Assembly: GCA_030015575.1 (NCBI GenBank)
Contig: CM057344.1
Location: 597,254,410-597,318,409 of the forward strand
DNA length: 64,000 nucleotides
Origin: Agapanthus africanus
Taxonomy: Eukaryota > Streptophyta > Magnoliopsida > Asparagales > Amaryllidaceae
Direction: 5' to 3'
Below, one piece after another: positions 12,120 to 23,320 of this stretch (within the stretch, counting starts at the first letter, position 1; each line of letters starts with the position of its first letter). The translations under genes were made by a program, and so were the position numbers. The notes under the pieces are model-generated. The model worked only from the letters and a program-made list of their open reading frames with translations. It did not search any database and was not told where the DNA came from.

Positions 12120-13676
12120 TATTCTTACTTAGGTGAGAATGAGACCCTTCCTGTTACCATATCGGCATCTCTAGCTCTCGAGCAAGAGAAAGCCCTTTTA
12201 GTGGTCTTACAAAATAACCGGCAAGCTTTTGGCTGGACTATGGCAGACATCAAGGGGATTACTCCCCTCATAGTTGAACATCATATACATATGATGGATG
12301 ATGCCAAGCTAGTAAGGGATCCACAAAGACGCCTCAACCCCATAATGAAGGAGGCTGTCAAAAAGGAGATTGTCAAATGTCTAAATAGTGGTATCATTTA
12401 CCCTATCTCTGATAGCCAGTAGGTTAGCCCCATTCATGTTGTCCCAAAGAAATCAGGCATAACGGTCATAACCAATGAGGCAAATGAGTTAATACCTACT
12501 CGCACCCAAACTGGGTGGCGATTTTGCATCGACTATAGAAAACTCAACGCCGCGACAAGGAAAGACCGCTTTTCTTTACCTTTTATTGACCAAATACTAG
12601 AATGATTGGTTGGGCACGAATTTTACTGCTTTTTGGATGGCTATTCTGGCTATAATCAAGTCCCCATCACCGAAAAGGATCAAGACAAGACCACATTTAC
12701 TTGTCCCTTCCGTACATTCACTTACCATCGCATGCCCTTTGGGTTATGCAATGCGCCCGCTACATTCCAGCGGTGTATGATGAGGATCTTTTCAAACATG
12801 GTGGAGAAATTCTTGGAAATTTTTATGGATGATTTCTCCATTTTCGGTGACTCCTTCGATGAGTGTTTGCTACACTTAGACGCAGTTCTTACCCGTTGTA
12901 GGGATAAGAACCCCACTTTAAATTGGGAAAAATGCCACTTTATGGTACGAGAGGGTATTGTCTTAGGACATGTCATCCTGCAAAATATCATAGAGGTTGA
13001 TAAAGCCAAGATTGAAGTCATTTCCAATCTTCCTCCTCCCAAATGCGTCAAAGATATCCGAGCCTTCCTTGGCCATGCCGGTTTTTATAGACGGTTCATC
13101 CAGGATTTTAGCAAGATAGCTAGACCCTTGACTCTTTTGTTGGCCAAGGACACAACTTTTGATTTTGACTCAACCTGCATGGAAGCGTTCGAGTCATTGA
13201 AACACTCACTTATTTCTGCGCCCATTCTTTCATCTCCCGACTGGACGCATCCATTTGAAATTATCTGCGATGCATCTGATTTCGCCATTGGTGTTGTCCT
13301 TGGACAGCACATTAATAAGATGTCGCACGTAATTTATTACGCTAGCCGAACATTAAATGAGGCCCAATTGAATTACACAACAACAGAAAAAGAATTTTTA
13401 GCCATTGTGTTTGCACTTGAAAAATTCCGGCCCTATTTAATCGGCTCTCCAGTGATTGTTTACATGGACCATTCAGCTCTTCGCCATCTTTTTGCGAAGA
13501 AGGATGCTAAATCTTGGCTAATACGTTAGATCCTCTTGCTACAAGAGTTTGACCTTGTCATAAGAGACAAAAGAGGATGTGAAAATGTAGTTGCCGACCA
13601 GCTTTCATGACTTCCTTCTTCGCCTACACTCGAAATTCCTATTAAAGATGTTTTTCCCGATGAGCAACTCTTAACC
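12120..13676 (+). pseudogene. pol: Athila reverse transcriptase and RNase H, broken
   Basis: RT motifs run in order: the 'WRFCIDYRKLN' type segment near 12520, FLDGYSGYNQ near 12632, MPFGLCNAPATFQR near 12732, and the catalytic FMDD at about 12820-12835. RNase H follows with CDASDFAIG near 13265 and an Ty3-type NYTTTEKE segment near 13370. In-frame stops lie at 12420 (TAG), 12603 (TGA), 13527 (TAG) and 13608 (TGA). At several of these the family normally has Trp or Arg, so single transitions explain them. The enzyme is dead as written, although the YMDD-like centre is kept. Confidence 0.88.
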
Positions 13677-14981
13677 GTGTCATGTGAACCTTGGTTCGCT
13701 GATATAGTAAATTACTTGGCCACCGAACTGATACCAAAAAATTGGTCGAAACAAGACAAACTCCGATTCCTGTTCCAAGTAAAACATTTTTACTGGGATG
13801 AACCGTATCTCTTTAAATACTGTTCCGACCAAATCATTCGTCGGTGTGTCCCCGAAAACGAGTTTAAGAGTGTGCTGTCTTTTTGCCACGATCAAGCGTG
13901 TGGCAGGCACTTTTGCCCCAAGAAGACAGCAGAAAAAATCTTGCAGTGTGGTTTCTACTGGCCACGACTCTTTAAATATGTATACGAATACTACAAGACA
14001 TGCTCCCGGTGCCAACACTTGGGCCGGATATCACGGAGAAATGAAATGCCGCTCCAACCAATTTTGGTTGTTGATATTTTTAATGTTTGGGGAATAGACT
14101 TCATTGGACCATTTCCCAATTCCTTTGGGAATATGTATATTCTACTGGCTGTTGACTACGTGTCAAAATAGGTCGAGACTGTGCCCAGCCGAACGAATGA
14201 CTACAAGGTTGTCGTCCGATTTCTTAAAGAAAACATCTTTTCTCGGTTTGGGCATCCTCGAGCGATTATAAGTAATAATGGATCTCACTTCTGTAATAGG
14301 ATTTTTGAGTCCTTAATGCGCAAATACTCCATTACTCACAAATTGTCAACACCATATCACCCCCAAACTTGTGGGCAAGCCGAGGTTTCGAATCGGCAGA
14401 TTAAATAAATTTTGGAGAAAACGGTTTGCAAAAACCGTAAAGATTGGTCAACAAAACTGATTGATGCATTATGGGCATTCTGTACTGCCTACAAGACTGA
14501 TCTTGGTATGTCTCCATACCGGCTTGTTTATGGGAAGGCTTGCCACCTCCCTGTTGAAATTGAGCACAAGGCATTTTGGGCAATTAAAGAGTTGAACTTA
14601 TCCATGGGAGATGCGGGCAGCAATAGAAGGCTGCAATTGAATGAACTCGATGAGCTGCGGGATGAGGCCTATGAAAATGCGGTAATTGTTAAAAACCGAA
14701 CGAAAGTGTTCCATGACAAACACCTTATGCGTAAGACTTTCAAACCTGGCCAACAGGTTTTGCTTTATGACACTCGGTTACACTTCCATCCAGGCAAGCT
14801 CAAATCTAAATGGAAAGGGTCGTTTTTGGTACGCACCGTATATCCGCACGGTGCGGTAAATCTAGAAAACCCGGAGGACGGTACATTGTTTAAAGTAAAC
14901 GGACATCGACTTAAACCGTTCCTCACTGCGGACCCGTCGGAGGAGCTCCTGTTTTTGCAGGAGCCGATTTATACTGACTGA
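13677..14981 (+). pseudogene. Athila integrase, broken and catalytically altered
   Basis: An HHCC zinc-binding domain is visible at about 13880-14015 (CHDQACGRHF, then TCSRCQH). The catalytic core starts with WGIDFIGP near 14090. The second catalytic acidic position reads SNNGSHF (about 14270), with Asn where the D,D35E family has Asp. The third residue survives in QAEVSN near 14380. Stops occur at 14169 (TAG) and 14406 (TAA). A C-terminal region with [11 protein letters not shown] and WKGSFLV continues to the natural stop at 14979-14981. The missing Asp is an independent disabling change. Confidence 0.88.
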
Positions 14982-15472
14982 TCTTCCTCCTTTTACCCCC
15001 AAATTTTCGATCATCTAGCCAAAACATTGTTTCAAACAAATTTGGGGGTATGTATCATTTGTAATTTTATAAATACAAAATAACATAAGAAAATAAAATA
15101 AAAAATTGAAAATAAAAAAAATGGGTATTTTTGTAAATTTCCAGATTAAATAAATAAAATAAAATTTTTATTTGCAAATAATTTCCTCTTTTTAGAGGGG
15201 TCTATTTGTAAATAAGCCAACATTTCCCCCCTATATATAAGACCCGACCCCTCTGTTTCTAAACCTTAAAAACAAAACTCCACAGAAAACCCTAGCCGCC
15301 GCCGCTATTTTTCCAGAGACACCCCGTCCTCCCGCCGCGGAACCGCCGCCCAGAGTCGCTTGCCGCCGCGCAACCGCCGCGCCTAGGTCTCTTCACCCCC
15401 TGATTTTTTCAAGGGAGGTTCGATTTCTGAAAACCCTCTCTGTTTTTCAATTTTTAGATATGTAGTTATCTG
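14982..15472 (+). other. Spacer between Athila pol and the 3' ORF
   Basis: AT-rich, non-coding sequence. 'cctatatataagaccc' (about 15228-15243) looks like a TATA box, followed by 'aaaacaaaactccacagaaaaccctagccgccgccgc', which resembles a plant 5' UTR. The spacer may therefore hold a promoter for the downstream ORF; this is inference. Confidence 0.4.
15037..15055 (+). other. Internal polypurine-like motif after Athila pol
   Basis: AAATTTGGGGGTATGTAT resembles the terminal polypurine tract AAGTTTGGGGGTAT at 17854-17867. A third related copy, AAGTTTGGGGGAG, lies at about 16446. Confidence 0.5.
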
Positions 15473-16429
15473 ATGGAACCCAGTATGCAACTAGAACGTA
15501 ACTTTTCACAAATTTTTTCACATGCGGTGTGTGGAAGTTATTTTGCAAATAAGATAGCACGTAGGGGCTGGAACTTTTTGATATATAATCACCCAAACGC
15601 CTATGCCCTTCCGGAATAAGTCACTCGTTTTTACGAGTGCATGGAAGATGGGTGTCTTGCCCAATTCGGATTTATAAAATTGCAGTGGGGTGATAGGGAA
15701 ATTATCATCGATAGAGACTTCATACATGAAGTCACATTAATCCCTATGATACCCGCTCATGATCAACCATTACAATTTGAGGATTACATGCCCTTGATGG
15801 GCAATGATTGCTCAAGGGAACCGCGGAAGGGGATCCAAGCGAGAACCCTTTTCGCCAATGTCTTAACTGTGTGCCGTTGGGCACAAAACAATATTTTTGG
15901 TAGTTCCCACAGCACCACATTTTTTACACCCTCACTGCATATCGTGCACACACTCATGACTAAAAACCCATGATTCGATATGTGCACGGTGTTGCTAAAC
16001 TCAATTGGTGCAGGCAAAAGAGCCGCAAACTACCCTTGTCCCATGCTTATGACACAACTGTGTCGATATTTCCTCCCCGTGGAGGAGTTCAAATTTTACA
16101 TGTTTGGAGGCATACCTGCCAGACCTCTCATTGAGAGTGTTTCTACGTCCTATACACGATTGACGGATGTTTGGTCAAGAACTGAACCGGCGGAGCACGT
16201 GCCCGCCCGCACACCTAGCTCCAGCTCGACCGCGAGCGAAAGAGAACTTACCCCTTTAGAACATGCAAATTTGATGCGAAGAGCTGTTAGGGGCATTGAT
16301 AAGTTGAGAGGGATAGCTAGGGAACATGATCGGCGGTTGACTGAAATAGAGCAGGGGATTCGAACCCTGCTGGGTAGGGAGGAGCGTTCCCGTTCACGCT
16401 CAAGGGCGCGGCGTGGGGCTGAGCAGTGA
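15473..16429 (+). pseudogene. Athila 3' ORF (post-pol), broken
   Basis: An ATG at 15473 opens a frame that runs to 16429 through only two internal stops (TAA at 15617 and TGA at 15971), about 319 codons in all. The product has a conserved-looking globular part (FIKLQWGDREIIIDRDFIH, then PLMGNDCSREPRKGI and FANVLTVCRWAQNNIFG) and an Arg/Ser-rich C-terminus. Its position between pol and the 3' LTR is where Athila elements carry an env-like or ATHILA ORF1-type gene. I see no clear signal peptide or transmembrane segment, so I would not call it an envelope protein. Confidence 0.6.
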
Positions 16430-17853
16430 GGGCACTGCTTTTGATAAGTTTGGGGGAGTTGGTGGTTGTAAATAGTTATCATTTGCATTGCATATTTCTT
16501 TTAAATTTTTGTATACATTTTCTTTTTATTTTGCATGTTTAAATTCTGCATTGCATCTATATAAAAAAATCATAAAAATTGAAAAAATGAAAATGAAAAA
16601 AAATATAAAAAGAACAAAAAATCAAATAAAAACTTAAAAATTTGAAAAATTATAATAATTGAAAATTTCAATTTTGGTCATAATTGACTTGAGTTTGACA
16701 AGACGGTTAACTAGCTAGGAAAACTAGATCCTAGACTTAGTAAATTAAAAACCCTAAAAATAACCTTTCTTAAAATTTAACGGTAGAAAAATATATGTCT
16801 TTGTAATCTACTTAGAAATAGGCAAATTTTGAGTTCATTTCTTGGGCTAAGTAAAAATAAAGGAAGAGTATTGATATTTTTATTAAAGTATAAGTCTGAA
16901 AAATAATTCTTAAGCTTAAGTCTAAATTCTGAAAATATATACCCTACAAATTGCACAAACACGAACCTTGAAACTTGGAATAGTAGAAGAGACCTTGAAA
17001 TGCTCTTGTCTAAAGTCCTTAGTATGAAGGAAAATAAAATAAAAATACAAGTATGAAGAAAGAGATAAAAAAAAATGAACACTGGTTTTTGTAATTACTT
17101 AAGGCTGTATAAATAGAAAAAAATATTTAGCGAGGGTACTTTATCACACAGTGCCTTGACCAACTGGTTTAGGAGTCACTGCTAAAGTTTTAGGTGATAC
17201 AAGACTAGGAATTACGCCTTAATGTGCAAACACATTTTGTAATCGGTCGTTAGTACCTCAAGAAGTATTAACGGTCGCATGAAGAATGTGTGAGCAATTT
17301 CATCTAAAAATTCACCAATTAAAAAGTACTTTGGACGATGGACAAGAGTATAAGAGCTTGAATTGAATTTCCAAGTGTAGGGGTGATACATACACACACG
17401 TAGGGGTATGTGATTGGGGTTTGGATGAGAGATAGGAATGAAAAATAGGACTTATGTCTTTAGTAGAGAGGATAGAAATTCCTAAGTTGAGATGGAACCT
17501 TAGAAGAAAAACTTAAAAGATGCTAAAAGCTAAGTAAATTTGCAAAACATATACAATCTTAAGTTAAATGATAAAGAAGCGTGAAAAATACGGGTTGATA
17601 ATTTCTGAGTTGAAGATAATAGAATTTCTTGCTAGAAAACCGACTTGGAGAATAAAAGTCAATAGACCAAATTGATAGGATTTTGTGGGTAGTATCCACT
17701 GAAAACCCTCAGGAGACAACACTCCTCCTACTAGGGACACCTAGAGGTTTAACGGATTGTTGCACGAGCTCAGTGCAATCGCGTTTCCCTGAGAAAGTGA
17801 GGTTAGGTCTTTTTCGAGAATAAACTAGTTTTGCTCGAGGACGAGCAAAAAAT
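16430..17853 (+). other. Athila 3' untranslated region
   Basis: AT-rich sequence with no convincing coding capacity; minus-strand frames at 16777-17082 and 17212-17397 have no motif. It contains the second polypurine-like copy at about 16446. Confidence 0.6.
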
Positions 17854-17868
17854 AAGTTTGGGGGTATT
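17854..17868 (+). other. Polypurine tract of Athila
   Basis: AAGTTTGGGGGTATT directly precedes the TGTTCG terminus of the 3' LTR. It primes plus-strand DNA synthesis in LTR elements. Confidence 0.8.
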
Positions 17869-19328
17869 TGTTCGTATCATGATTTTGGATTATTATATTC
17901 CCCATTCTTATTCATTTTACAAATAAACAGGTGTTTTTTATCCATGTCTGCTACATAGTTGCAGGTTACAGGTTCTCGGAACAAAACAATGAAAATGATG
18001 AAAAGACGCTACAAAAGTGAGACTACGACCAACAAATAGAATAGTCTTGATCATGCCGCCTACAGTTTGAGGAACAAACGAAGATCGGCAAACAGTTCGA
18101 TTGCACAAAGGCAGCACAAGATTCAAGACTTCAACACGAAACAAACGGTAAAAGTCCACAATATTCTGCACTGTGGGAATCTGGAAAAAACTAGAAGACA
18201 ATCTGAGAAACCAAGTGAAGAAACCAGAAGCCAAATGCAACAGGAAGCAACCCAGAAGAACAGAGCCAATGACTCCATCATATGGCCGCGGATCCGCGGC
18301 CAAACAGGGCATATGGCCGCGGATCCGCGGCCATGCTAAGCACGTGTCGGTGCAAAAGTTGTCGGTGGCGGCGGTGCGTTGACTAGGCTTCTCAGGGTAG
18401 TTTTGTAAATGTAGATAGGGATCAGATGTAAACCCTAGGGTTTCTATAATCTATAAATAGGAACCCTACAGTTCTTTTTGGAGAATGCCTCTTCCTATGC
18501 CTCTTTTTGTTTATAAAATTCAGAATTTTTATTCGCTGTAATGTTTTGAAGAGAGCATCAAATAAAGTAAGTTTTTCCTTTCTATGCCCTAGTTAATTTT
18601 CTTTTCTGCCCTAGTATAGATTTTCTTTATTTGCCCTAATTATAACTTTTATTTAATTACCGTAGTTCAGATAATTAGGTTATTAAAAACAATCATAAAA
18701 ATGTCTCTTTTTATCAATTCCCTAATGAGTGAGTAGTTCCTCACTTGTTAGGGTTAGGAATAGGAAAGGTTTGAGAGATGAAAATCTCTCACCCCTTTCT
18801 TGCCCATCGCATATTTTTTTTATAGGACTCTATGCATACATACACACACTGCTCACTACGGCACCCTATCCCACGAGGTAGTGGTGATACCGTAGTTTAA
18901 ACGACCGATTGTATATGTTTTCCATGGAGGTTAGGGTAAGAATTAAGAAAGGACGACAAGGACCTAGAGGAAGAAACATAGTTTCTTCCCGATCGTGCTA
19001 ATCCCCTTTATTAATTATTACCATAACACCTAAATAGATCTTAATTAAGGCATAGAAAGCGGTGAGAAATATTGAATTTCCAAACTTAACCTAAACCTAA
19101 CCCTAGTAAGGTTTTAATCCTAATCTAAATCAACCTTAGTTTTTATTGATAATCCAATCCACAACAATTGGAATTAACTCGTTAGAACAATTAAAAAATA
19201 CACAAAATCCTTGTGGACCAACCCGTACTCAACTGGCTAGCTACCAAGCAACGCCGTTCTTTGATTGCAGTAAATATTCTTTGATTCATCTTTTAAAAGC
19301 GAAAGCGCATAAAACATCATAACAATCA
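17869..19328 (+). repeat. 3' LTR of the Athila element
   Basis: It pairs with 6581-8037 and ends in the same AACAATCA. The paired 20-bp palindromes are intact at 18283-18302 and 18314-18333. Small differences include 'gagcatg' against 'gagaatg' and a short insertion 'cccctt' near 19003. Confidence 0.9.
18283..18333. repeat. Tandem pair of 20-bp palindromes, 3' LTR copy
   Basis: TGGCCGCGGATCCGCGGCCA lies at 18283-18302 and 18314-18333, identical to the 5' LTR pair, including the 31-base period. Confidence 0.95.
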
Positions 19329-20294
19329 GTGACCTCTTTAGCAAAACTATCAAATGCTACAACCCACTCGGTTTATCATCATAGCTTCTGTAGTTCTTGT
19401 TTTGCACAGTGGTATTCCTTGATGGATATCCAGCACCTCATTCAATGAGGAAAGAGCCGAGACCCATTCACCGGGAGTGACCTCTTTAGCAAAATATAGT
19501 AAAAGCTATTTAAAAGCGGAGCTTAAACCACTCCTTTTCAAAATCACTAGATTCTACAACGATATCAAGTTCATTACGTTAAAGTTTTTTTTAAAAACCA
19601 GTCATAGCCCTCCGTCATTTCAGATAAGTGCTATTTAGTATTCATGCTGCGTTTGTTGACCTTGTCAAGACGTAGTGTGCGGTAGCTGATTAGTGCTTAT
19701 CTGCCGCATGTGATGCGATTGGATTAAGGTAGTCGTACGGCTTTGTTGACCTTGTTAAGGGTCGTACGGGTGGGTTTAATTCAATCACGAAATGACGGGT
19801 TGAACTTGGGTAGTGCTTATGATTTGTTGACCTTGTTAAGGTCATAAGTTGCTAGGGGTAAAAACAGATATTGGGAATTTCAAGTGTTGAAATTTGCAAA
19901 GAGATTGCATACCTTCTATGAGATAGTTGGATCCCGATACCCACTGTGAGTAAAAGTTACTCCTAGAAGAGTTTTCCACTTTACAATTAGACGATCCATT
20001 AGGTGTCTAAGGAAGGTGTTAACGGGGTGATGCCCCTGCAGAAATGAGGCTATTTAATTAGTTCCATGCGAAAGCATGGGGAGATTTCCTCGAAGTACCA
20101 ATACCTGCATGGCTGATCGATTGGCGAACTTGTAGGGTGTAATTAATCCCAGCTAATCTAACCTTTTATGGTTTAAAGGAAGATTTGATAAAAATGGTGG
20201 GAGCCATCTTGATTAGATAAGATAATAACCAATCTAATCTTGCAAAGAGCGCACGCTAATACGTTTCCTTCTCTCTCTCTTTAGGTAGCGACCA
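19329..20294 (+). other. Copia-1 leader, second part, with stem-loops
   Basis: This is the continuation of the copia leader after the Athila insertion. It has two copies of 'gtgacctctttagcaaaa' (19329 and 19485) and three copies of the loop TTTGTTGACCTTGTTAAGG (19652, 19742, 19822), each flanked by complementary arms. The same elements appear reversed at 31250-31545 and 31800-31900. No protein is recognisable. The end 'ctctctctctttag|gtagcgacc' resembles a splice acceptor. Confidence 0.55.
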
Positions 20295-20576
20295 ATGACA
20301 CGCTTTAATCAAGATAATAATATGGATGCATTGATCGAACCCGCTTATTATACTGAGCTGGGGATCGTTAGTTCCACTCTATCTTATGACTGTCATAAGT
20401 CTGAGCAAGGAATAGGGGAATACCCGGATTCCCACTCCACCCGAACGAAGAAGGAGCATATTGATGCATCTTCTTCGAGTGTGTTCGTAACCGATAACTG
20501 TTTCTCAGTTTGCTCTATGTCTTGGGTATTGGATACCGGATCAGGATCCTACGTATGTAATTTGTTATATGGGCTA
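20295..20576 (+). pseudogene. Copia-1 protease N-terminal fragment
   Basis: A frame from the ATG at 20295 reaches SWVLDTGSGSYVCN (about 20520-20560), the catalytic D-T-G loop of copia proteases. The nucleocapsid zinc knuckle and most of gag that should precede it are absent: the ORF passes from about 75 residues of unknown sequence straight into protease. The solo LTR cuts the gene after 20576, and the reading frame continues exactly at 22801 once the duplicated GGCTA is discounted. The last 34 codons of the open frame (20577-20678) belong to the inserted LTR. Confidence 0.75.
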
Positions 20577-22795
20577 TGTAGGGTTCCTAGGCACACAATA
20601 GAGGTCTCACAAGGCGTCAACCATGCCAATTTCAAATTTTACAAGTGCCGAGAAACTCTAATACGGATCGTTAACTAGAATTTTAGGCGAAAAAGGAAAC
20701 TAGTTAACAACTTAACTAAAAGTAGGAAACTACAACCTTTGTAGATCCGGTTATCCACTTGCTTAGCTCCACGTAGTTGTCCCCTCGCTGTCCATCTCGA
20801 ATCCCGGACTCTCGTATCGGCTTCATCGGAGAAATGAGCGGAACAGTCGTCGGCTACGATGCCGAAGATGATCTACGTCGAGGTTACACAAGATCAAGCT
20901 CCAACTTCACCAAGTTGTGAAAATTATGAAGAAAACACCCTATACTACTTGGCAAGAGGTAGAGGGTGAAGAAATAGGAGGTGGGTTCACTTTAGAATTG
21001 GATTTCTCACACTTTTACTCAAGAAGCCATTGATGATGGCAAGCTTTTTCTTGAAGAAGAAAAACAAGCTCAAGATAGAATATGATAAGTATTATTTTAA
21101 AAAAGAAAATAAATGTGAATGCTTATCATATACTAACTATGGTAAGGTGTAGAGAATAGATCATGGTTAGTTAGAATGGTTAGGGTTAAGTATGAATACA
21201 AAATGGTAACAAAGTCAAACCTTCATGAAGCTTCAACTAAATCCAAATTATGCCACCATTTTCTTCATAATCTTTTCCAAAATCAATAAATAAATAAATG
21301 AGTAAGAAAAAGAAAACCCTAACCATTACACAACCATGGTTTAATCTTTACACAAAACACAAGTTAGCTTGCAACATCAAACATGATACAATCAAGTGCA
21401 CACAAAAAATATATCACATATATAATGTGCACTACAAGTAAGAAAATCCCTTTAAGGTGAACCAATACTAGTTAATGCAAAGTAATATATCAAATATATA
21501 ATTATACATTAAATCATTAAATCAACACTTGATTCAATGATCCGGTCATGTCGCACATAACCGACTAGCATCCAATGTATCGACTTATCGAATTAATCTT
21601 TGATTTGATAACTAGGTTATATCACATACAACCAATCGAAACATTCATCGCGAGAATGAAATGCGGTATCACATACACGCATCATTCTCGGTCCCGCACA
21701 TATCTCATATGCGCCCCTATTTCGTTTCGCTTGAGCCAGGAAACCTCTGTGTAAGACTCTAAAGACTCGTCAATACGCCGGTAGCAGATGATGATCATAT
21801 CAAGCACCCACAAGCCGCAAGCGATCTACTAAACGTAACGGCCATCCGGGTATTGAGCGATCAGAACATCGACGAGCTAGCCCGCTCACACTCCTGTGAA
21901 TCCAACCAGTAACACTTACCGTACAGTCCGGTCTGTTCGTCTGATATGTCGCATATCAAGTCTAGGGGTGGTAAACGTCAGACCCCAATAACCGATAAGT
22001 CGTTCCGATGTGAGGCTCATAACGGGTCGAGAAACTACTGGTAACACTTACCAGCAAATCTCTGATCAGCCCTGGCCAGGGACTTCCCTGTTACGGCCAA
22101 TCGAGCACAGCGCAACATCAACCCCCAATACCGGGAGAGACGAAACCCCTCCTATCGCTCATTGCCTCCATGTGACTCGGGACTGTACCCAAAGACCAAC
22201 GTTTTGCACGCCCTCATGGACGTGGTAAGGTGGAGATCAAAGCACAGTGGGAATCACACAAGACTCTATGACGATCTCGGGTCTACAGACTAACCTGCAC
22301 TACTGTCACCTGAGAACTGCCATCTGACGTGAGGTATAATACCATCTGGGAGTTCTCGGCGAGTCCGTCCAGTGTACCCAGTCTCCACTGAGCACCCGTA
22401 TACCATCTCTGATGTCAAACACCAATGGATATGGGATCATCCATCGCCCATCTCATGGGTCGAGAGGCGTATACGCTAGTCTACACTGGTATATCGATGC
22501 CCCGTCTCGATACACCCACGACTAGGGACCTTGAAGGATGTACCTATGGACTACCATGTCCCCACTTGTATGATCCGCATCATAGTCCAGGTAGTCAAGT
22601 ATACATCCTAAGGGCTTTATCAACATGTAACTATAAGACAGTTTAAAGAGACTAGTGTACATGTTAAGATAAAGAGTAACCAGATAGCATATTATCATAT
22701 CGAGCAAGAAAGTCATCTCTATTTATGTCCAAGCATCCAATATAATATACATCATCTGTACAATACTGGCCTCTAGGGCATACATACAACTAACA
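20577..22795 (-). repeat. Solo LTR of a copia relative, reversed
   Basis: The left end is TGTAGGGTTCC and the right end is CTAACA, the reverse complement of TGTTAG. The perfect target duplication GGCTA lies at 20572-20576 and 22796-22800. Internal blocks such as 'tagttacatgttgataaagcccttagg' and 'gtgcgggaccgagaatgat' match the copia-1 LTR in reverse. No internal region is present, so it arose by LTR-LTR recombination after insertion. Confidence 0.88.
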
Positions 22796-22800
22796 GGCTA

Positions 22801-23320
22801 AAGAGAGGTAGAGAACTGGGAAAGGATGATATGTCTCTAAAAGTAGAGAATGGAGCAATTGTTGCAGCCAAAGCAGTTGACGAATATCACCTTTTATTAC
22901 CAAATGATAATACAATGATTCTGAACAACTGTTATTACGTACCAAAAATGATGTGCAATATTATATCAGTTTCATTGTTGCATAAAGAAGGAAATAATTT
23001 TGCATTGGAAGATAATGTTATGAACATTTTCCAAAATCAAGTGTTGCTTGGGTTTGGTACGTTGTGTAACGGTATATACGTTCTGAATCAAACTACAGTT
23101 TTAAATATACAGAACACACACAAGAGGAAAAGTTCAGAAATGAACGAAGCCTTCTTGTGGCATTGTAGACTAGGTCATATCAATGCAACACGACTAGTTA
23201 AGTTGCATAAAGATGGATTTTTGAATCAGTTCGAATTTACATCTTATGAAACTTGTAGTATGTCTCAAAGGCAAGATAACCAAGACTCTGTTTACTGGAC
23301 ATGGAGAAAGAGCTACTGAA
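22801..23320 (+). pseudogene. Copia-1 protease end and pre-integrase domain
   Basis: The frame continues from the protease fragment. NNCYYVPKMMCNIISVS (about 22925-22980) is the typical copia segment after protease. LWHCRLGHINATRLVKLHKDG (about 23155-23218) is the GAG-pre-integrase zinc motif (H...H) and is followed by YETC. A frameshift near 23290 moves the rest of integrase to another frame. Confidence 0.82.

Larger units (their letters stand above)
6581..19328 (+). mobile_element. Athila-type Ty3 element nested in copia-1
   Basis: The element has LTRs at 6581-8037 and 17869-19328 that differ at only a few bases per hundred by eye. It has a primer-binding site matching Asp tRNA (8040-8057), the gag-protease-RT-RNase H-integrase order of Ty3 elements, an extra ORF after pol (15473-16429), and a polypurine tract before the 3' LTR. 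These fit the Athila lineage. Flanks read GTGAT (6580-6584, overlapping the assumed LTR start) and GTGAC (19329-19333), so the target duplication and exact left terminus are uncertain. About eleven in-frame stops and at least one frameshift make it non-autonomous. Confidence 0.9.

Noticed and set aside
15473-16429. Envelope gene in Athila
   Set aside because: The position fits, but I see no signal peptide, transmembrane helix or cleavage site, so only 'post-pol ORF' is supported.
22010-22646. Plus-strand ORFs of 72 and 73 codons
   Set aside because: They lie within a reversed solo copia LTR and match no protein family.
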